A DNA stretch of 64,000 nucleotides from Leucaena leucocephala (GCA_037074615.1 CM073563.1:13128501-13192500), one strand, 5' to 3'. Shown: positions 46,902 to 59,275, counted from the first letter of the stretch. Notes: generated by a model not told the origin, from the sequence alone. Translations and numbers: made by a program.

Positions 46902-47323
46902 GGGCCATTTGTATAAGAGTTTAAAAAAGATCTTATGAAAAAAAATAGCTTTTTAGTAGCTTTTAGAAAATGTCTTCTATATAAGAGTTTATGAAAAAAA
47001 GTGGTTTTGAACAAATAAGTGTTTGAATAGTTATTTCCACAAGTACTTTTATTATTGACAAATTACGAAAAATGGTATGATTATTAAATATATGAGAGAG
47101 GAGAGAGAGTATAGAAAATAAATGAGAGAGGAGAGAGTGGGTAAGAAAAAGTAGAGGTAATATAGTAATTGATTAGTCTATAAGCTCTTTTACTATTCTA
47201 TAAGCTACTTTGACCAGCTTATCTAAAATTTTGATTTTAAATCATAATTTAGTTCAAAAGCCATTTTAAACAAATATAACTGTTTATTTTAAAATTTTTC
47301 TAAACCTAAATTTTGACAAAGCC
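46902..47323 (+). mobile_element. MITE-like repeat family, copy 2
   Basis: Starts GGGCCATTTGTATAAGAGTT and ends ATTTTGACAAAGCC. Same block order as 11499-11952 (reversed) and 48399-49034, including AAATAAGTGTTTGAATAGTT, a GAGAGAGGAGAGAG block and TTTTAAAATTTTTCTAAAC near the end. Non-coding. Confidence 0.65.
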
Positions 47324-48003
47324 TAAGTTTAAAACATAGGTTTTGCTTAAAACCAAACACACACATAATCTTATGTGCATGGCTAGAGTTACATCAAAAA
47401 ATTATAGCATTACTCACATGTGTTTTTGTCTATCTTGTAATTTAGAGGAAGTGTCGTAGAAGAAAAATAAGTTATAGTATATTTTTTTATATACATATGA
47501 CTTTTAATATTGTTTGCGTATAAAAAACACTTTTGGAGTTGCTCATATAATATATAATAATATATAATTTTAAACACGTGCAATATGATCCTCAATTATT
47601 AACAAATTTTCTCTTAAGGCCTACAATAAAATTCAATTATTTGAGGTTATGTGCAGCAATGTCTCTTTTAGGAAGCAATCAAGAATTATTTTTTTTATAT
47701 GATAGGTAATAAAATTCATCCTAATCCAATAGCTATGGTAAGCATACTCAAGGCATGGGGAGAAAGTGGATTTCTTAAGTTTAGAAGATGTGTTAACAGC
47801 TTCATCTTTGTATTTAGATTTATATATTATATTAATATATATAAAAATTATAACATTTTATCATATTTTTTAATTTTCTTTATTTTATCATATATATATG
47901 TATATAAATGAGGTAATTTTTTTTTGAAATTTATAAATTAAAAAATAATAATTTTGATATAAATATTGTAAATAAAAAGCAAATAAATTTAAATAAAGAT
48001 AAA

Positions 48004-48179
48004 AGGGTATATTCGTTAACTTTTAATTACTTTCCCTCCCCTCTCCTCTCCTCCTGAATTAAATAAGAAACAGCATCTCTCCTCCTCTATCTTCACATGT
48101 ATAATTTTTTCTACCTTTCTCTACCCTTTTTCTAAATTAACTTAACATACCATCCCCTCTATTGAACCAAATATACCCT
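48004..48179. mobile_element. Small TIR MITE of about 176 bp
   Basis: Left AGGGTATATTCGTTAA and right GAACCAAATATACCCT are inverted copies at most positions. The interior is pyrimidine-rich and non-coding. Confidence 0.5.
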
Positions 48180-48262
48180 TAATTTGAACCCACTTTTGCT
48201 TTAGTCCAATCATATTTAGTTTTAAGCATGACACATGCTAATGACTTGTCTCCGTATGAGCG

Positions 48263-48264
<2 letters not shown>

Positions 48265-48298
<34 letters not shown>
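48265..48298. repeat. (AT)17 microsatellite
   Basis: Uninterrupted AT dinucleotide run. Confidence 0.95.
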
Positions 48299-48300
<2 letters not shown>

Positions 48301-48398
48301 GGTTAAATACAATTTTTTTCTTTTTTTCTAGAAACCCATAGTATAAAATATGGTTAAGATATGAGAGAAAGCGCGGTGGGTTTATATTCCAGCTACGA

Positions 48399-49034
48399 GC
48401 TCTTTGGATAGATTTTTAAAAATATTTTATAAAAAAATATTTTTAGACAACTTTTAGGAAAAGAATTTTAAAGAACTTATAGAAAAAAGTAGTTTTAGAT
48501 AAATGAGTGTTTATATAGATATTACTATAATGACTTTTGTGATCGGTAAATTACTAGAAAAGGTAAGTAATAAAAAAATAAAATAAATTTTAAATTTTAG
48601 CATTCATCATCTTCTTCAACGAGCATTCACAACGAGTAGCAACAGAGGCTTCAATAACGGCGAGCAACAAGCAGCGACGGCAAGCAATGATAGAGGCTTC
48701 AATGACATCTTCCTCTCTGTTTGCCTCCTTTCCTTCCTCTTCCTCTATCTCCGGCGTCTCGTCGGTCTAGATCTCAATAACGATGGTAGAGGCTTCAACG
48801 ACTATCCAGAAGCAATAACGACGGAGAAGAGAGAGAAGAAAAGAGAGGAGTTGAGAGAGGGGAAAGAGAGGAGAATGTGAATAAAATAGTAATTGGGTAA
48901 TCCATAAACCCTTTTACTATTCTAGAAGTTATTTTTAATAACTTATTTAAAACTATAGTTTGGTCCATAAGCCCTCTTGGACAAATATGGCTATTTGTTT
49001 TAAAATTTTTCTAAACTAAAATTTGAGCCAAAAC
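48399..49034 (+). mobile_element. MITE-like repeat family, copy 3, with an internal GC-rich insert
   Basis: Same family as 46902-47323, but about 215 bp longer. The extra part, about 48600-48830, is GC-richer and contains three AGAGGCTTCAA repeats and CTCCGGCGTCTCGTCGGTC. It is unlike the AT-rich ends and may be captured genomic sequence. Confidence 0.6.
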
Positions 49035-50029
49035 CTTTTTTAAAACCCTAGTCATACATGAATTCAATCAGGCACTACATGAAATTTTAGGCATGAGAGT
49101 GAATGGCTTGATTAATTCAACGGATTAGAAAGTTAGCTTGACTAAGTCATTAAATCATGTTTTATTTTTCTATTGTTTATTTTCTGCTTTTTTTTTAGTT
49201 TGTTGAAAGTAATCCCTAATTACTTCATCTATTTTTCTTAATATCCTCAAATTAGTCAACTATATTTTATATTAAAGAATAGAAGTAATATCTTATATGC
49301 ATGTTATGGTTTAGCAAATGTTATGGTAAGTCATAAGGTAGTTTTTTCCCAGTTCTAAGTGGAGTCTGACATAGAGTTGGCTTGGATGCAACCCTATTAA
49401 AAATCACTTGAGGCACATCAGACCACTCATGGAGGATAAGATCTTTGTTTCATTAACTGTTGATACTAATGTTTTAAAGGATGAAATTTGAGGGCTAAAT
49501 TATATCGAATTATACTTTAGGGAATAAGTCATTATTAAATCAAAACTTCAAAGACTAATTAATTAATTTTGTCAAAAAAATCAAGGCTAAATTATATAAT
49601 TGATGGTTGAGGTTATCCAGATAGACTTAAAAGTTTATAATGGGTTTTTATTAAATTTTAAATATTAAAGGAGTTATTTGTACATAATTTAATATAATTT
49701 AACTAAAAATACTTTAATAAAAAATATGGACTCTTTATTAATTTATAGTATTCATGAATCAATATTTATTGAAATCTGACTCTTCTTTTACATTCTTGAA
49801 TTTACATTATCAGGTAAGAGATTATTTCATATGCTTGAAAAATGCTTCAAGATTCACGAATACATTAATTTAGGATATTTTATATCCTAATATATGTAAT
49901 ATAAATAAATTGAAATCCTTAAATGAGCATTTAATAAATGAGGTTCATGAATATAGGTTATGTACAAGATATTATATATATATATATATATATATCTCTT
50001 TAAATGAACGACAAATATTGTCCCTTGTT
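49035..50029. other. Intergenic DNA with AT microsatellite
   Basis: No gene. An (AT)n run is at about 49972-49995. Confidence 0.5.
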
Positions 50030-50605
50030 TTGAATTTATTACCTCTAATTTTAATTATAAAAATTAATTAATTTTTTTAGATAGATTAAAGAAGTTAAAT
50101 AAATAGTTAATTATGATTAAATCTAATATCTCAAGATAAATTTATATTATATATTATACTCTTTAATATACTAAAATTAATTAACTCTTATATTGATTAT
50201 AATTAATTAATTTAGTTTTCTTAATATATTAAAAAATTAATTAATTTTTATATTAAGTATTGTAAATCTTTGGGATTTTTTGATGAAGGAATGGTGATGA
50301 ATGACAATGTCATATGTAATGGGCCATAATTTGAAGAATCTTTCTGCTAAGGCTAGACATAAGATTATTAAATCCTTCAAATATTTAATATAAGAGTTAA
50401 ATCGATTAAAAGAATTAAATAAATTAATTAATTATAATTAATATAAGAGTTAATTAATTAATTTAAGTAGATTAATGATTACATAATATAAATTTATTTT
50501 GAGGGTTTAAATTTAATCATAATTAATTTATTTAATTTATTTAATATATCTAAATTAATTAATTAATTTTTATAATAAAGATAGAAGGAATTACTCCTAA
50601 TATTG
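50030..50605. repeat. Large AT-rich foldback repeat (MITE-like)
   Basis: Left arm about 50050-50265 and right arm about 50385-50600 are inverted copies with mismatches. For example TAGTTAATTATGATTAAATC (50107-50126) faces TTAAATTTAATCATAATTAA on the right, and AACTCTTATATTGATTATAA faces TTATAATTAATATAAGAGTT. The loop is about 120 bp and less AT-rich. No ORF. Confidence 0.6.
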
Positions 50606-51310
50606 TTAAGGAGGTCAATGATAATAGGATTGGTTATGTGAGACATCGTACTTGATAATGAATTGGTTTCCATTTTAATTAAAAGATAAGAGATAACCTT
50701 GTCATCCCTAAAGGAATGCCCTTCTTTATTATTACCTCACTATCTATTTTTGGCTAAACGCAAGCCCAAAAGTTTGATATTATAAAATCAAGTGTTCTAA
50801 AATTTGGACTACATCGATCGGATTGACCAAGAAACTGGTGATCCGGTTATCTAATCAGTTTAATCAAGCCTCAAACCCAAGGTCTTTGACCTGGTATACC
50901 CTGAATAACTCAGTCATAATCCGGGTAACCAAAGGTAACCTGAAGTAACATGTCAAGCCTTTTTTTTTTCTTTTTTATGAATTTTTATTTTTAGTTTTTA
51001 ATGAATTTATACTACCCTTAATTAGATTTATTGCTTTAGTTTGTCACTACTTTTTGAATTTTTTACTTTTATTTTTAGATTATTAAATTAGACTACCATT
51101 AACTATTAATAACTATATTTTAGTATTTCATTGTTTTGTTACTTTATAGCTTTTGAAGGATTATAAGGATAAATATATATTATCAATGTTTACTCCGTAG
51201 ATCCTTAATATAGAACCTAATTAGAGAGTTAATTTTAGCCTTAAATATATAACCGATTTTCTATATTTATCTTTTTCTTAAATTACATCTATTGATACTC
51301 CCTCAACATT
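50606..51310. other. Intergenic DNA flanking the CACTA element
   Basis: No gene recognised. Ends in ATT (51308-51310), the left target duplication of the CACTA element. Confidence 0.5.
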
Positions 51311-52205
51311 CACTACTAGAAAAACACTTTTCACAGTAGGTATACAAAAAAAGGCAGTGAATTCTCATAAATAAGTTTCTTTTTTTAAAATTTTTTCATG
51401 GCGGTTTGAAACCGGTATTAAAATATTTTTAATGGCGGTTGGAATAAGTTATCACGGTGTTTAAGAAAATGTCGTGGTAACTACTTATCACGTCAGTTTT
51501 CACAAAATGCCATGATATGTTTTGAGGGGAATTTTAAATGCGATTTTATGAAAAACCCATCGTTAAAGTCCCATAAGTATTCAAAAGCCCTGACCTAATT
51601 ACAGTTTCACTTTCACTTTTTTACAACTATTTGTAGTCCAGTTCCTTTACCCCACCACGATAGATACATTTTTCTCTTTTTGTGTGCCTATCTCTGTCGT
51701 TAATGTTGTTCTCCATCGTCGCCATCATCATTCTCTATCGTAAAAGCCGTAAGTTACCATTTAACTTTGTCATTTGCTCATATTTTTTTATTTATCGATT
51801 GTTTATTTTTTATAAAATATAATATATCATATGGGTTATCATTCTTATATTAAAAACTTAATTTTTGTAGTTTTGATTTGTTATATTAGTTTCTACTTGT
51901 TTGTGAATATGTTTTTGAGAATTTTTTAGTTGTTTGTTGTTTATAAACTATAATAGATCATATGGGCCATCTTCCTTTACTAAAGACTTGATTTTTGAAA
52001 TGTTTGAATTGTAACATTGGTTCCTATTTGTTTATGGATGTGTTTTTGCAAATTTAAAAAACAATACATTGCTATTTCACGTTTTTGTTGTTACTTGTCT
52101 TGTCCAATACACTATTTCCTATTTGTTCAATATATTGGTTCCTATATGTTTCCCTTCTACCCTATTTGTTTCATATTTCTCCTATTTGATTGATTTGATT
52201 ATCTT

Positions 52206-52502
52206 TTGGGATTGTTTATATTTAAGGGAAAGTCTGCCAAAATTTTTATAAATATAAAAGGCAGGTATATTCCCTTTAATTTGATGTCTATGCTAAATGA
52301 TGATGTAGTTAGGAGAACTACTAAAGAATATGCAGATGGGTTAGAAAGATTTTTTGAATTTGTTGAGAGGAATGCTTATAAGAGAAGTGACAAGTTGTTC
52401 TTTTGTCCCTATGTTAACAGTTTAAACTGTAATCGATTGTATATTCTTGATATAGAAGATCATCTTATATGTAATGGTATAAATTTAATATATACAAATT
52501 GA
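52206..52502 (+). pseudogene. CACTA transposase-associated N-terminal domain
   Basis: Ninety-eight codons. From about residue 29 the reading DDVVRRTTKEYADGLERFFE, then CPYVNSLNC and EDHLICNGINLIYTN, follow the Transpos_assoc domain that precedes TNP2 in plant CACTA proteins. The expected first part of the zinc-binding CxxC is changed (FFCPYVNSLNC), and the 'WxxHGE' that normally follows lies after a stop at 52500. The first 28 residues before it look like intron or leader translated by chance. Non-functional alone. Confidence 0.65.
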
Positions 52503-52553
52503 ATTTGGCATAGTGAAATTGGAAGGACTCCTTTGTGAGGAAGTGAGGAAGTT

Positions 52554-54544
52554 GTGAACGATAACTTTAGGGATAGAATTCTGGATATATTTTGTGATAT
52601 TGGAGCCAAGTCCTTTCAACAATTCTCTATGATATGTGAAAGTTTTCTACATGATGCTAAGACGCCATTGTACATGGGGAGTAAAGATGAGTACACAAGC
52701 TTGAAATTTGTGTTGCGATTGATGAATTTAAAATTAGGAAATGGTTGGACCGATTCTAGTTTGATAGAATTGCTCGAGTTGTTGAGCGATGCGCTTCCTT
52801 TAGGAAATACACTTCCAAAAGGGATGTACGAGGTGAAGAAAATATTGTGTTCAACAGGTTTTTCCTATAAGAAGATATATGAGTTCCCTAATGACAACAT
52901 ACTGTATAAAAATGAGTATAAAGAGCTTAATAAGTGCTTTAAATGTGAAACTTCAAGATACAAATTGAAGAAAGACGGCAATGATTGTCATGTGATTAGC
53001 AAAGATTCTCCCTCAAAGGTGTTGTGGTATCTTCTAATAATGTCATAATTTAAGCATTTGTTTGCTAACATAAAAGATACAAAGCACTTGAGATGGCATT
53101 TTGATAAGAAAATAAACGATGAACTACTTCATCACACAGCAGATTCTCCTTAATAGAAGACAATAGATTAGAATTTTTGTGAATTTTGTTATGAACCCAG
53201 AAATCTTTGGCTTGGGCTATGTATGAACATAATCAATCTGTATGGTAATCTCAATAGCATACATAGTGCTTAACAAATTCTCCTTGTGATTTACAACTGG
53301 CCTCACTCCTTATGTATGAAACAAGAGTATATCATGTTTTTTATAATCTTGGGGCAAGAATAGCTAGGAAATGATATCGATGTGTACTTGACAACTTTGA
53401 TTAAAGATTTGAAGAAACTGTGGGAGGAAGGTGTTGATGTGTTTGATGCATATAAACAAGATATTTGAACTATTCTACATGATCTTTACCACGACCAATA
53501 ACTTCCTATCATATAAAAATTTGTTAGGCTATAGTGTTAAGGGGCATAAAGTATGTCCTATATGTGAAGAAGACACTAACTACATGCAACTCAAGCATGA
53601 AAGGAAGATAATATATGTTTCTCATAAAAGATTTCTTAGTCATAGACACCACTTTTTCCGTAGGTTGAAGAAGGCATTTAATGGTTCACAGAAATATGAA
53701 ATGACTCCAATACTTTTGACTGGAGAAAAAGTGTATTTTATTGTGAGTGTTTGCATAGTATTGAAGTTCCACAAGGGTATTCATCAAATTTTAGGAAGCT
53801 TGTTTCAATACAAGATTTGAAGATAATAGGTATGAAGTCCCTTAATTGTCACATGTTGATACAACAATTACGACTAGTGACTATTCGAGGTATTATGAAA
53901 GATGATGTGAGGAACACTATTAATAGATTTTGTATGTTCTTCATGCTATTTGTAGAAAAGTGATTAATCCTACTGAGTTACATTAATTGGAAAACAAAGG
54001 TTATTTTATCCTCTCCCAATTGGAGATGCACTTCCCTCTAGTATCTTTTGACATTATGGTCAATTTGATAACTCACCTGGTACATGATAATAGACTTTAT
54101 GGCCCTGTGTGTTTGAGGTGGATGTACTTATTTGAGAGATACATGAAAATCCTTAAAGGGTATTATAAAAATCCTTATCGACCCAAGACAACAATTGTTT
54201 AAATATATGTAGCTGAGGAGGCTGAGTTTTGTAACTCATATCTTGCTATGGTAAAGGCAGTTGGACTGCCTCAATCTCAGCATGATCAGGTGAGAAAAAG
54301 CAAGGGAACTCGGAGTGCCAAAGTGAAGTCCATGTCTCATAAAAAAGTGGTGATGCAAGCATATCTTTACATTTTAAACAATAAAGATGAAGTTCTGCCT
54401 TACTTAGATGCTCACAAGAATATGCTTAGGAATATGAACCTAAGAAAGATTGATATGCAACTAGCTAATGAGCACAATAGGTCTTTGGCAAAATGGTTCA
54501 AACAAGAGGTGTTAAAGGATAACAATCCTTCAGAGATAATATAA
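52554..54544 (+). pseudogene. TNP2-type CACTA transposase, multiply broken
   Basis: Open pieces in changing frames follow the Transposase_21 (TNP2) order. 52554-53048: LPLGNTLPKGMYEVKKILCS, YELNK-type linker, then CFKCETSRYK, the zinc-ribbon-like pair. After a stop come FANIKDTKHLRWH (about 53066-53100) and NLYGNLNSIHS. 53431-53820: GYSVKGHKVCPICEED and LSHRHHFFRRLKKAFNG. 53987-54202: LEMHFPLVSFDIMVNLITHL and LRWMYLFERYMKILKGY (the DUF4218 part). 54248-54544 is the following segment, ending NEHNRSLAKWFKQEV. Many stops and frameshifts, so no active transposase. Confidence 0.88.
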
Positions 54545-54880
54545 AGGCTAGCTTTAAGGACCCGTTTTGAGGTTGTGTGTTATGAAGAATATGATATAAA
54601 TGGTTACTCTTTTTACACAAAAACCTAAAATGATAAAAGCACTATGCAAAATAGTAGGGTGATAGTTGTAGCCGAAATGATTCATTTTGCTAGTTCAAAA
54701 GATAAAAAGCCAAAATTGGCATCCATGCCATATTATGGAATGATTGAAGTGATTTGGGAGGTTAGTTACTCCAAGTTTAAAGTTTCAGTCTTCAAATGTA
54801 AGTTGGTTAATAGTAAGCTGTGCAAGCAAACGAAAAAAGTGGATTTATTTCAGTTGATCTTCAAATATTTGGATACCTAG
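54545..54880 (+). pseudogene. DUF4216-like C-terminal domain of the CACTA transposase
   Basis: After a stop at 54542, the pieces YDINGYSFYTKT and then 54644-54880 (MQNSRVIVVAEMIHFASSKD, YYGMIEVIWEVSYSKFKVSV, FKCKLV) follow the DUF4216 region found at the end of many TNP2 proteins. Frames are interrupted. Confidence 0.75.
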
Positions 54881-55756
54881 ATGAGTAATTCATCTTAGCA
54901 ATTCAAGCAATACAAGTATTTTATGTCACCAATCCAGCAGAACAAAAGAGTTTAATTTGGTAGATGACGAATATACCCTTAGGGGTGATCATTGTGAAGG
55001 AATTTGGGTGGATACCAACTAGTAAGAAATTATTTTATTGTGTGTAATAAATATTTATTTGATTACTAAATGGATTGCGTGATTATTATTTCTTATTCTT
55101 ACTATCATTTATTATTTTGTGAACAGGACATGGACGATACATGTTAGGATAATTCTAGCCAGTAATGTTCTAGTTAGCAAGGCAAGAACAATACTTAATA
55201 CTTATTTAATGATTGTTCAGTTTATTCACATCTTTAATGCTTATCTATTACTTCTAATTTGCAGTCATTCGATAACAACTTAAGCTATGAAGATGACCTA
55301 ATCGACTCAGTGAGGGATGATTTGGCAAGAACAATACTTTAACACATGTTTTGAAGTACTGTTAAAGTTTTTATAAATATTTGATTAATAATTTATTAAC
55401 TTGTTTAGGATTGATCATTCAACTATTTTCTTTTTGCATATATGATGTACAAAGAGCTATTTAGTTTATTGAAAGTTTACCAATTTGGATTATTTTATTG
55501 CTATTTAGATTTTGGCATTGCTAACTTTATACTTTGCTTTTTGGAAATTAGTATGTCTTGATTATGTTAAATGCATAATGGTATAAAATGAAAAATTAAA
55601 GAAAAAACAAAAAAACCCTTTCCACGGTAATTAAATGGAGAACTGTCGTGGAAAGATTAAAAAGCAACAAAAAAAAAAGCAAACTTTCCACAGCAGTTAA
55701 TGGGAGAACTACCATGAAAAGATAACTATTAAAGGCATTTTTTTCCAATAGTGATT

Positions 55757-56610
55757 AATAGAAAAAGATCTTTTAGACCACCTCTTCTACAACGGAAGCT
55801 GTGGAGACAGAGTAAAAAATATTACTAGTGGAATTTTGGTAAATATTAGTAGATTTTTAGATCAGTTTCGCATAAGTAAGGTCTAAAATATATTTTCTAG
55901 ACCAGTTATATACACAAATAGAGAAAAAAATATTAAAAATAAAATTTTAAAAAATATTTAACAATTGTTTAGGAGGGTATTTTACACAAGTCGAGTATAA
56001 TTTAATACCTTTTATTTTATATTAAAAAAATTAGTAACTAAACCTAAAATCCCTAACATCTTCGCTTTCTTTCTTGTGTCTATTTCAGCTGCTCTTATTC
56101 ATACTCCTCTTCTTCCACCTCATCTTATTTCTTTCTCATAACCTCTCACCTCCTCTAACAATGTTACCGATCCATTACCAACATCGCCTTCACAATTTTC
56201 CCTTCCCTTCATTGTCATTGTCGTTGCCGCAAACGGTAGGTGAGTACAATAGACTCTCATATTTGGATTTTCTATTCTTAGATCTAGATCTTTAAAGACA
56301 GTGTCGTTGCTATTTTGTGTCTCAAATGTCAGATCTGGAACTTCTAGACACCACAATGGCTTTGCAAGAGAAGGAAGTCCACCTACAACGATCGCATCAG
56401 CATTCACCCACTCCAACGCAGACAACACATATTGACGCTGCTGCAGATTGGTCGAAGAGTTAAAGCTGCTATTGAGGGAGGAGAGCTCCACACAATCTCT
56501 ACTTTTCTAGTCTCTAAGACTTCTATTACTTTAATTTCTTCTCTTTTGTTATTCCTAGCTAGTACATTTGGTTTTGTGCATATTTCTTATGTTTTTGAAT
56601 GCTTATTCTT
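55757..56610. other. Intergenic DNA with pyrimidine-rich leader-like segment
   Basis: 56040-56240 is CT-rich and includes CAAACGGTAGGTGAG, a possible splice donor. A minus-strand ORF of 123 codons (56120-56491) and plus ORFs 56074-56295 and 56432-56635 overlap. None resembles a known family, so I do not call a gene. It could be an old leader or gene fragment. Confidence 0.35.
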
Positions 56611-57055
56611 TGAAATATTTATTATTATATTATAACTATTTAGATATTAATTAAGATAATTAATAAATATTTTAAAGTGTGACCTGTAGTCATTTGGACC
56701 CAATCCAGGTTGGGTTGTTGATTCAATTTATTAAGGTTAATTTTCTATGGTAGAAATTAACAATTCACAGTTTTATCATGAGATAGTTTCTAAGTCCTAG
56801 AGCAATAACTTAGTTTCTCAGTTCACTCTTGAACTTTTCCCACTGGTGACGGTAGTACACAAGTTGCCATCACTATGCCTAATCACCAACTGGAAGAACC
56901 TGTTGTTTATCTAACAATATTATCTAATTGACAGGTATCTAAGTTGAGTTCTAATTCTTCCTCAAATCAATTAAGCTAATAGCGAGAGGTATAAGTCTTC
57001 CGCTGTATCTCATATAGATTTTATACTTATATATGTTATAATCTAAATAGATTAG
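56611..57055 (+). repeat. Probable 5' LTR of the copia element
   Basis: Assigned because its start matches the post-polypurine sequence at 63150. The right boundary is estimated from the CTTCCGCTGT phrase. No clear TGGTATCAGAG primer site follows, so the end is uncertain. Confidence 0.4.
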
Positions 57056-59275
57056 AATATGTATGAGATGTTTATATTATAACATGTGGAATTAAAGTCA
57101 AGTTTGAGATTCCCTTGCCTTGCTTGTTAATCTCTAATAATAATATAAGATAGAATATGGGATATTGATACCTTTAGAGATTATAATTTGTTGATTATTT
57201 TACCGTAACCCATTTGTTTGTATTGTATCTGAGAGCGAGAAAATCCTCTAAGATTTTGTTGTTCAACTTGCTGGGAAAGAACCTTACCATCGCCCCTTTG
57301 ACCCAAAATTTCATTAATGCTTTGGCTTCATTTTGACGGATTCGCCATGGTGGAAAATGCTCGTCATTGGTTTAAGTCATGTCGTAGCAAGAACTACTAG
57401 AAACAAAGCTCAAAACCACAAGGAATCTCCTCTAGAAAGCCATCGGTCGTCGCTGTTGGAGGTGACGCATCATAATGGCTGCAATTGCCTGCAGCCAGGT
57501 TGCTGAGTCAGGTTAACCTAACCCAACTCAGTGAGGAATAAGAGCCAAAACGACAGGTTTTGGCCTTGAGCCAAAATGCACCATTTCATTAAAGCGTCTG
57601 GGCTGAACTTTTTTTTTTTTTGAAAAAAATCGTTTTTGGGCCTCCATTGCTCTTGGGACTAAATAAAAAAATTCATTAAAAAAAGGGTTATGGGCTATAC
57701 ACGTTTTAGGCCAGCATATTTTTTTTTCTTTTTTCCTTTTTGTGTGCTAGCCGGTCGACTATTAGGCTGTTATATACTTTTTTTATATGCTTGGGTGATA
57801 GGCTATGGAGTTTTGGGCCACTGTTATTTTTTATTTTCTTTGGAAGCCTATTGGGCCCTGCCCTTTTGGGTTGAGCAGAAGTTTTTTTTGCTTGCGTGTT
57901 TAGGCCTGGGTTTTTGGGCTGAACAAAATACTTTTATTTTTGTTGTTTCTGGAAAAATAGATTTGGGTCTAGACTTTTTGTTTTTGTTTCTAGAAATTAT
58001 TTTAGGCTCTATTTTGGACTCTTGTGTATGGGTCATTTAGTTTTATTTCTAGAAAATTATTTGTGGGCATTTAATTTGATTTTCTAGAATATTTTGCTCA
58101 AAAAAATTAAATTAAATTCCTTCAAATTTTATATATCCTTTTAAATTACTATTACATGCACTGAAAATGTTTAAATAAAGAAAAATTAATTTCTCTATTA
58201 TTTTGATACTTGAAAAGGGTATTTACAAATTTTAAAATTTTATGTTATGTAATTGCCTATTTTGTATATTAATTTCTCCTCTAACAATTAAATTAACTGT
58301 TTAATTTTGTAAAAACCTTTTCAAATTAAAATTAATTTATTAAATATTTTTTGAGTGCATGGAATAGTAGGAGAATTTAAATTAAATTATTTAATCATAT
58401 TTTTTGAGTAGATTAATTTATTAAATGCTCCATTAAATTTTGCATACTTAGATTTATATGCACGTCAATAATATTTGTAATTAGCATGCAATTTTGTAAG
58501 GAGTAGCCACATCATCTTTATTTATTGAATTTTGTTGTATGCATTAATTAATCACATATGATTTAAAATATTAAATGTAATTAAATGCACAGCTATGATT
58601 TATCTTTACCCATAGGTAGATATATCATAATTGTACAATTAATTAAGGTGAGAATTAATTGCTTTATTAAGTTGTGCATATTTGCATTTTTAATGTAAAT
58701 GAATGATATTTGTGATTATCGTGCAATTCATTGAGGAGTAGCCACATCATCCTTATTTATTGAATTTGTTGTATGCATTCATTAATTACATATAGATTTG
58801 AAATATCATTTATAATTAAATGTATAGTTATGATTTTCATTAATCACATTAATTTAAAATACCATTTGTAATTAAGTGTATAGTTATAATTTTCATTAAT
58901 CACATATGGATTTGAAATATCATTTGTAATTAAATGTATAATTATGATTTATCTTTGCCCATAGGTAGATATCTCATAATTATACATTTAATTAGGGTGG
59001 GATAGAATGGCCTTGTTATTTTTAACTAGCCCACATGTATAGAAAAATCATGAATGTGTTCTAGTTCCATTATTTGAGATAAATACATGCTATGCTAATA
59101 TCTTTGCCCACAGGTAGATATTAGTTATACGTATTTATAGTGCTTGCATGCTACATTTATGCTAAGTATGCATACATAGCACAGTGACTTGTAATTACAT
59201 CAACTTCTTACTCGTGAGCTTATTCATGCGTTTGTCTGTTTTCCTTTTGCAGATCCAATTGATGCCCCCAAGATT
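57056..59275 (+). other. Long leader of the copia element with tandem repeats
   Basis: About 2.2 kb without gag or pol. The ORF at 57690-58040 is low-complexity Phe/Leu-rich and not believed. 58440-59160 holds degenerate repeats sharing GTAGCCACATCAT, CTTTGCCCATAGGTAGATAT or CTTTACCCATAGGTAGATAT, and AAATATCATTTGTAATTAAA. Confidence 0.55.
58440..59160 (+). repeat. Degenerate tandem repeats in the copia leader
   Basis: GGAGTAGCCACATCAT occurs at 58500 and 58736. ACCCATAGGTAGATA or CCCATAGGTAGATA or CCCACAGGTAGATA occurs at about 58607, 58957 and 59106. AAATATCATTTGTAATTAAA-like units occur at 58800-58940. Unit order is irregular, suggesting a higher-order repeat that has decayed. Confidence 0.75.

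Larger units (their letters stand above)
51311..55753 (+). mobile_element. CACTA (En/Spm) DNA transposon, full length but inactive
   Basis: The left terminus CACTACTAGAAAAACAC and the reverse complement of the right terminus, CACTATTGGAAAAAAAT, match at 12 of the first 14 bases. A 3-bp target duplication ATT flanks it (51308-51310 and 55754-55756). Subterminal regions carry short repeated motifs in both orientations: ATGGCGGTT, ATCACGGTG and TGTCGTGGT on the left; TTTCCACGGTAATT, ACTGTCGTGGAAAG and TTTCCACAGCAGTT on the right. These fit TNPA-type binding sites. Inside is a broken TNP2 transposase in the same orientation. 4.44 kb is short for an autonomous element. Confidence 0.93.

Noticed and set aside
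56120..56491. 123-codon minus-strand ORF
   Set aside because: Overlaps plus-strand frames in a short segment, and no domain or intact gene structure is visible.
57690..58040. 116-codon Phe/Leu-rich ORF
   Set aside because: Composition reflects T-rich non-coding leader of the copia element; no homology recognised.
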